Positions 63,301 to 64,000 of a stretch of DNA of 64,000 bases are shown here, piece by piece. The translations under genes and the position numbers were made by a program. The stretch lies in the NCBI GenBank assembly GCA_964556705.1, contig CAZKXX010000005.1:1-64000 (forward strand). The letters are read 5' to 3'. Source of the DNA: CAZKXX01 sp964556705 (GTDB lineage Bacteria; Acidobacteriota; Terriglobia; UBA7540). The stretch's first letter is position 1; each line of letters opens with the position of its first letter. The notes beneath the pieces were generated by a model. It was given only the letters and a program-made list of their open reading frames with translations. It did not search any database and was not told the DNA's origin.

Positions 63301-63436
63301 TACCCCCGACTTCGTGCTGAGTGTCGGGTACGACTATTTCAACACAGCTTCCGCGCTCCAGGCGCTCATCGTGCCCGGCCGCGCGGCCGCCTATCACAGC
63401 AACAACGTCTATGCGACGTTGCTGATTCGATTTTAG
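60320..63436 (+). CDS. TPR outer-membrane beta-barrel exporter (PgaA/BcsC-like)
   Basis: A 1038-residue protein. A signal peptide (about residues 19-38, ARVFVLTGLLVGMSAPVPAG) is followed by many TPR units through residue 650 or so (for example AALENYEFVLRHRPENLAA, SEKVLRDYAQRFPSNPEA, SVAEYRRILAENPDDTQTR). About 380 C-terminal residues form a beta-barrel with alternating strands (FGWSYVRDTEGLN, SFFSPRVPVEPF, HVQINLGTARRYFP), ending in the aromatic residue of LLIRF, as expected for BamA-dependent insertion. This is the architecture of PgaA, BcsC and AlgK/AlgE lines. It would guide the polymer through the periplasm and outer membrane. The start overlaps the previous stop. Confidence 0.85.
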   Translation: MTEQVGFPRAWPRPGGLARVFVLTGLLVGMSAPVPAGAFPPQATTQVRQAAIAKSNRRLAVEPMDFGTRVELARLLAQERDFAAALENYEFVLRHRPENLAARIGRAQVLGWTGRHREALAEVEKVLAANPRNFEARIVKAYNLLWLGELSQAKSLFEQLARENPRHSDAREGLIEVEKAERAAADAPPPAPARTPALEAAERAEAEGNYAEAVRQYRQHLAQSPRDSDAEFRLARVLGWNRDYAESEKVLRDYAQRFPSNPEAFFQLARVLSWQEKYPEAVDYYRKGLALRPEADAQRVELARVLAYTGEHARALDEYRVALQMRPDNREAQVGVVEALIQTGEIGTARREINRLSQQYPGDRQIEALKQDLESATLRRARDQATGPEAEARLRALVNENPESVEARMALAEVLLARNDFPGALQEFRAVRQLRPDDEALQLQLARVLSWNQQFAESVKLYQEYLVRNPQDLPVRQEMARVMSWWRDYNASVAEYRRILAENPDDTQTRLEMARVLSWSREYGPALEEFEDLIRRDPKNFDAWLGKGRVHTYRQQWKDARRALDTALEIKPGDREATTARAQVELWSGNPDGAQKMLSELHAADPSDTTVLLSMASAENSLGRPDRALNLLEEAERIEPRNTDVRALREAIQRGMRPELRFGWSYVRDTEGLNIWRYQLLDFRFNLHPRLRNFITVDVLPSSALAEIFGYRVFQNGESFFSPRVPVEPFVPAPTALGFDDFPPDVLVSGGDRIAQNALQFQFGGTAQISSAFSLTASGGLIQLRHGARDFSGLPATHERAIWSVSPTFKLGRHVQINLGTARRYFPYTPKSVAQTMHADEYTGDLILSPDSRTRIAFGYYHRALSPEFLLPDIPLPDGGTFAGRVFRRKGNGGTLSATRILWRGEKAEFEAGYDAMLFGYTSPEGLPSPEFFLNTGFFTPSFYQRHAGLARVTLKPSRYIVWDLHGTAGPQQIRQRSDFSFSSTAGSRLDFVFTPDFVLSVGYDYFNTASALQALIVPGRAAAYHSNNVYATLLIRF

Positions 63437-63533
63437 GCGGCTCGAAAGGCGCGACACCGAACGGTCGGTCGGCGAGCTGACGGCCCGGGAGGAACTGGAA
63501 CTTTAGTACTATTCCCATCCGGCGGGGAAAGGG

Positions 63534-63539
63534 TATACT
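63534..63539 (+). promoter_or_regulatory. Consensus-like -10 element before the last gene
   Basis: TATACT lies 75 bases before the ATG at 63614, preceded by GGG. A good -35 was not found 16-18 bases upstream. Confidence 0.35.
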
Positions 63540-63581
63540 CCCTGCCCTGAAGTCACCGGTTCACAGCCTTGAGCAAAGCAC

Positions 63582-63599
63582 GGCCATCCGCGGATGGCC
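63582..63599 (+). promoter_or_regulatory. Perfect 18-base palindrome upstream of the last gene's ribosome binding site
   Basis: GGCCATCCGCGGATGGCC can form an 8-bp stem with a 2-base loop or serve as a dimeric protein site. It ends two bases before the AAGGAG ribosome binding site, so a fold here would affect translation or mRNA stability. No known riboswitch class was recognised. Confidence 0.45.
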
Positions 63600-63613
63600 A
63601 AAGGAGCATGAAC

Positions 63614-64000
63614 ATGACGCGCCCGCGTCTGGTTTCGGTCCTCGCACTCGTCTGTCTGGCCCTGTTCACCGCCACCCTCGCCTCCGCTGCCAAGAAGGGC
63701 AAGGGGAGCACGACGCCGCTGACCGCCACCTGGTCGAACCCTGTCGCGGTCGGAGTCCACGACGACGGCAACCCCGTTTACGACCACGGGACTTCCGGCG
63801 TTCAGTGCTACTTCGGCGTGAACCAGAAGGACGCCAACCTCGTCACCTACAACACGCCGCGCAAACTCCGCTTCTTTTTCGATTCCAGTTCGACGGCCTG
63901 GCAGAATTCCGGCCTGGCTCAGGACTTTTTGGCGGAAGTGGATTTGTTCGGGGTCAATTACTTCGGCCCCTATCCGAGCATGGGTGTCGGCACCACCGCT
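63614..64000 (+). CDS. Exported protein of unknown function, 5' part only
   Basis: An open frame of 129 codons runs off the window. AAGGAG is seven bases before ATG 63614 (an in-frame ATG at 63608 is too close). The start (TRPRLVSVLALVCLALFTAT) is a signal peptide with probable cleavage after ASA. The visible mature part (LTATWSNPVAVGVHDDGNPV, VQCYFGVNQKD, RKLRFFFDSSS) looks beta-rich. It follows the outer-membrane exporter gene by about 180 bases and might belong to the same function, but this cannot be judged from the part shown. Confidence 0.65.
   Translation, partial: MTRPRLVSVLALVCLALFTATLASAAKKGKGSTTPLTATWSNPVAVGVHDDGNPVYDHGTSGVQCYFGVNQKDANLVTYNTPRKLRFFFDSSSTAWQNSGLAQDFLAEVDLFGVNYFGPYPSMGVGTTA

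Noticed and set aside
60293..63457. Antisense frame of about 1054 codons opposite the outer-membrane exporter
   Set aside because: A shadow of the TPR repeats on the other strand; no family motif and it overlaps the real operon completely.

Overview
The window is a GC-rich bacterial chromosomal segment with densely packed genes, short intergenic gaps and three tRNA genes that encode their CCA ends. No phage, insertion sequence, CRISPR array or rRNA was seen. The mix of large secreted TPR proteins, Tat-exported sugar enzymes, DUF4382/DUF5666-type lipoproteins, an S46 peptidase and many PilZ and signalling proteins suggests a member of the Acidobacteriota. That placement is inferred from gene content; no marker phylogeny could be run.

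Layout. 1-8.8 kb: a truncated PPOX flavoprotein, tRNA-Asn, then a leftward housekeeping block (sirtuin, larC, metG, tatD, polyprenyl synthase, CYTH enzyme, two TatA paralogues) and tRNA-Lys. 8.8-15.3 kb: a large secreted TPR protein and three exported sugar-related proteins with twin-arginine-like signals (isomerase-like, GH43-like beta-propeller, Gfo/Idh oxidoreductase). 15.5-27.2 kb: metabolic and stress genes (LOG protein, class I fumarase, beta-carbonic anhydrase, DUF72, GNAT, CapA-like, DUF4382-like lipoprotein, persulfide dioxygenase-rhodanese, S46 peptidase). 27.4-43.7 kb: a signalling-rich region with a GAF-GAF-PAS adenylate cyclase, four PilZ proteins, an ECF sigma/anti-sigma pair, a PQQ-like beta-propeller, tRNA-Glu and a large hybrid histidine kinase. 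44-51.1 kb: pyrB, an XRE regulator, cytochrome c, a small lipoprotein, a TIGR01777 epimerase, LemA, and a VKOR-DsbA-rhodanese fusion.

The most notable region is 51.2-63.4 kb. After a promoter and a leader of about 380 bases, five genes run in one direction with tight spacing: a membrane-anchored HEAT-repeat protein, a processive GT2 glycosyltransferase, two paralogous membrane-anchored TPR/TIM-barrel glycosidase-like proteins, and a TPR outer-membrane beta-barrel protein. The order resembles synthase-dependent exopolysaccharide systems (Pga, Bcs, Alg) but the parts do not match any one of them. One glycosidase copy keeps the candidate catalytic glutamates and the other has lost both. I propose an uncharacterised polysaccharide synthesis and export machine.

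Four PilZ proteins lie within 13.6 kb. Two have the architecture PilZ-zinc ribbon-PilZ and a third looks like the first half alone. They imply heavy use of cyclic-di-GMP or a related ligand, which could in principle regulate the exopolysaccharide locus, although no GGDEF or EAL protein is present in this window.
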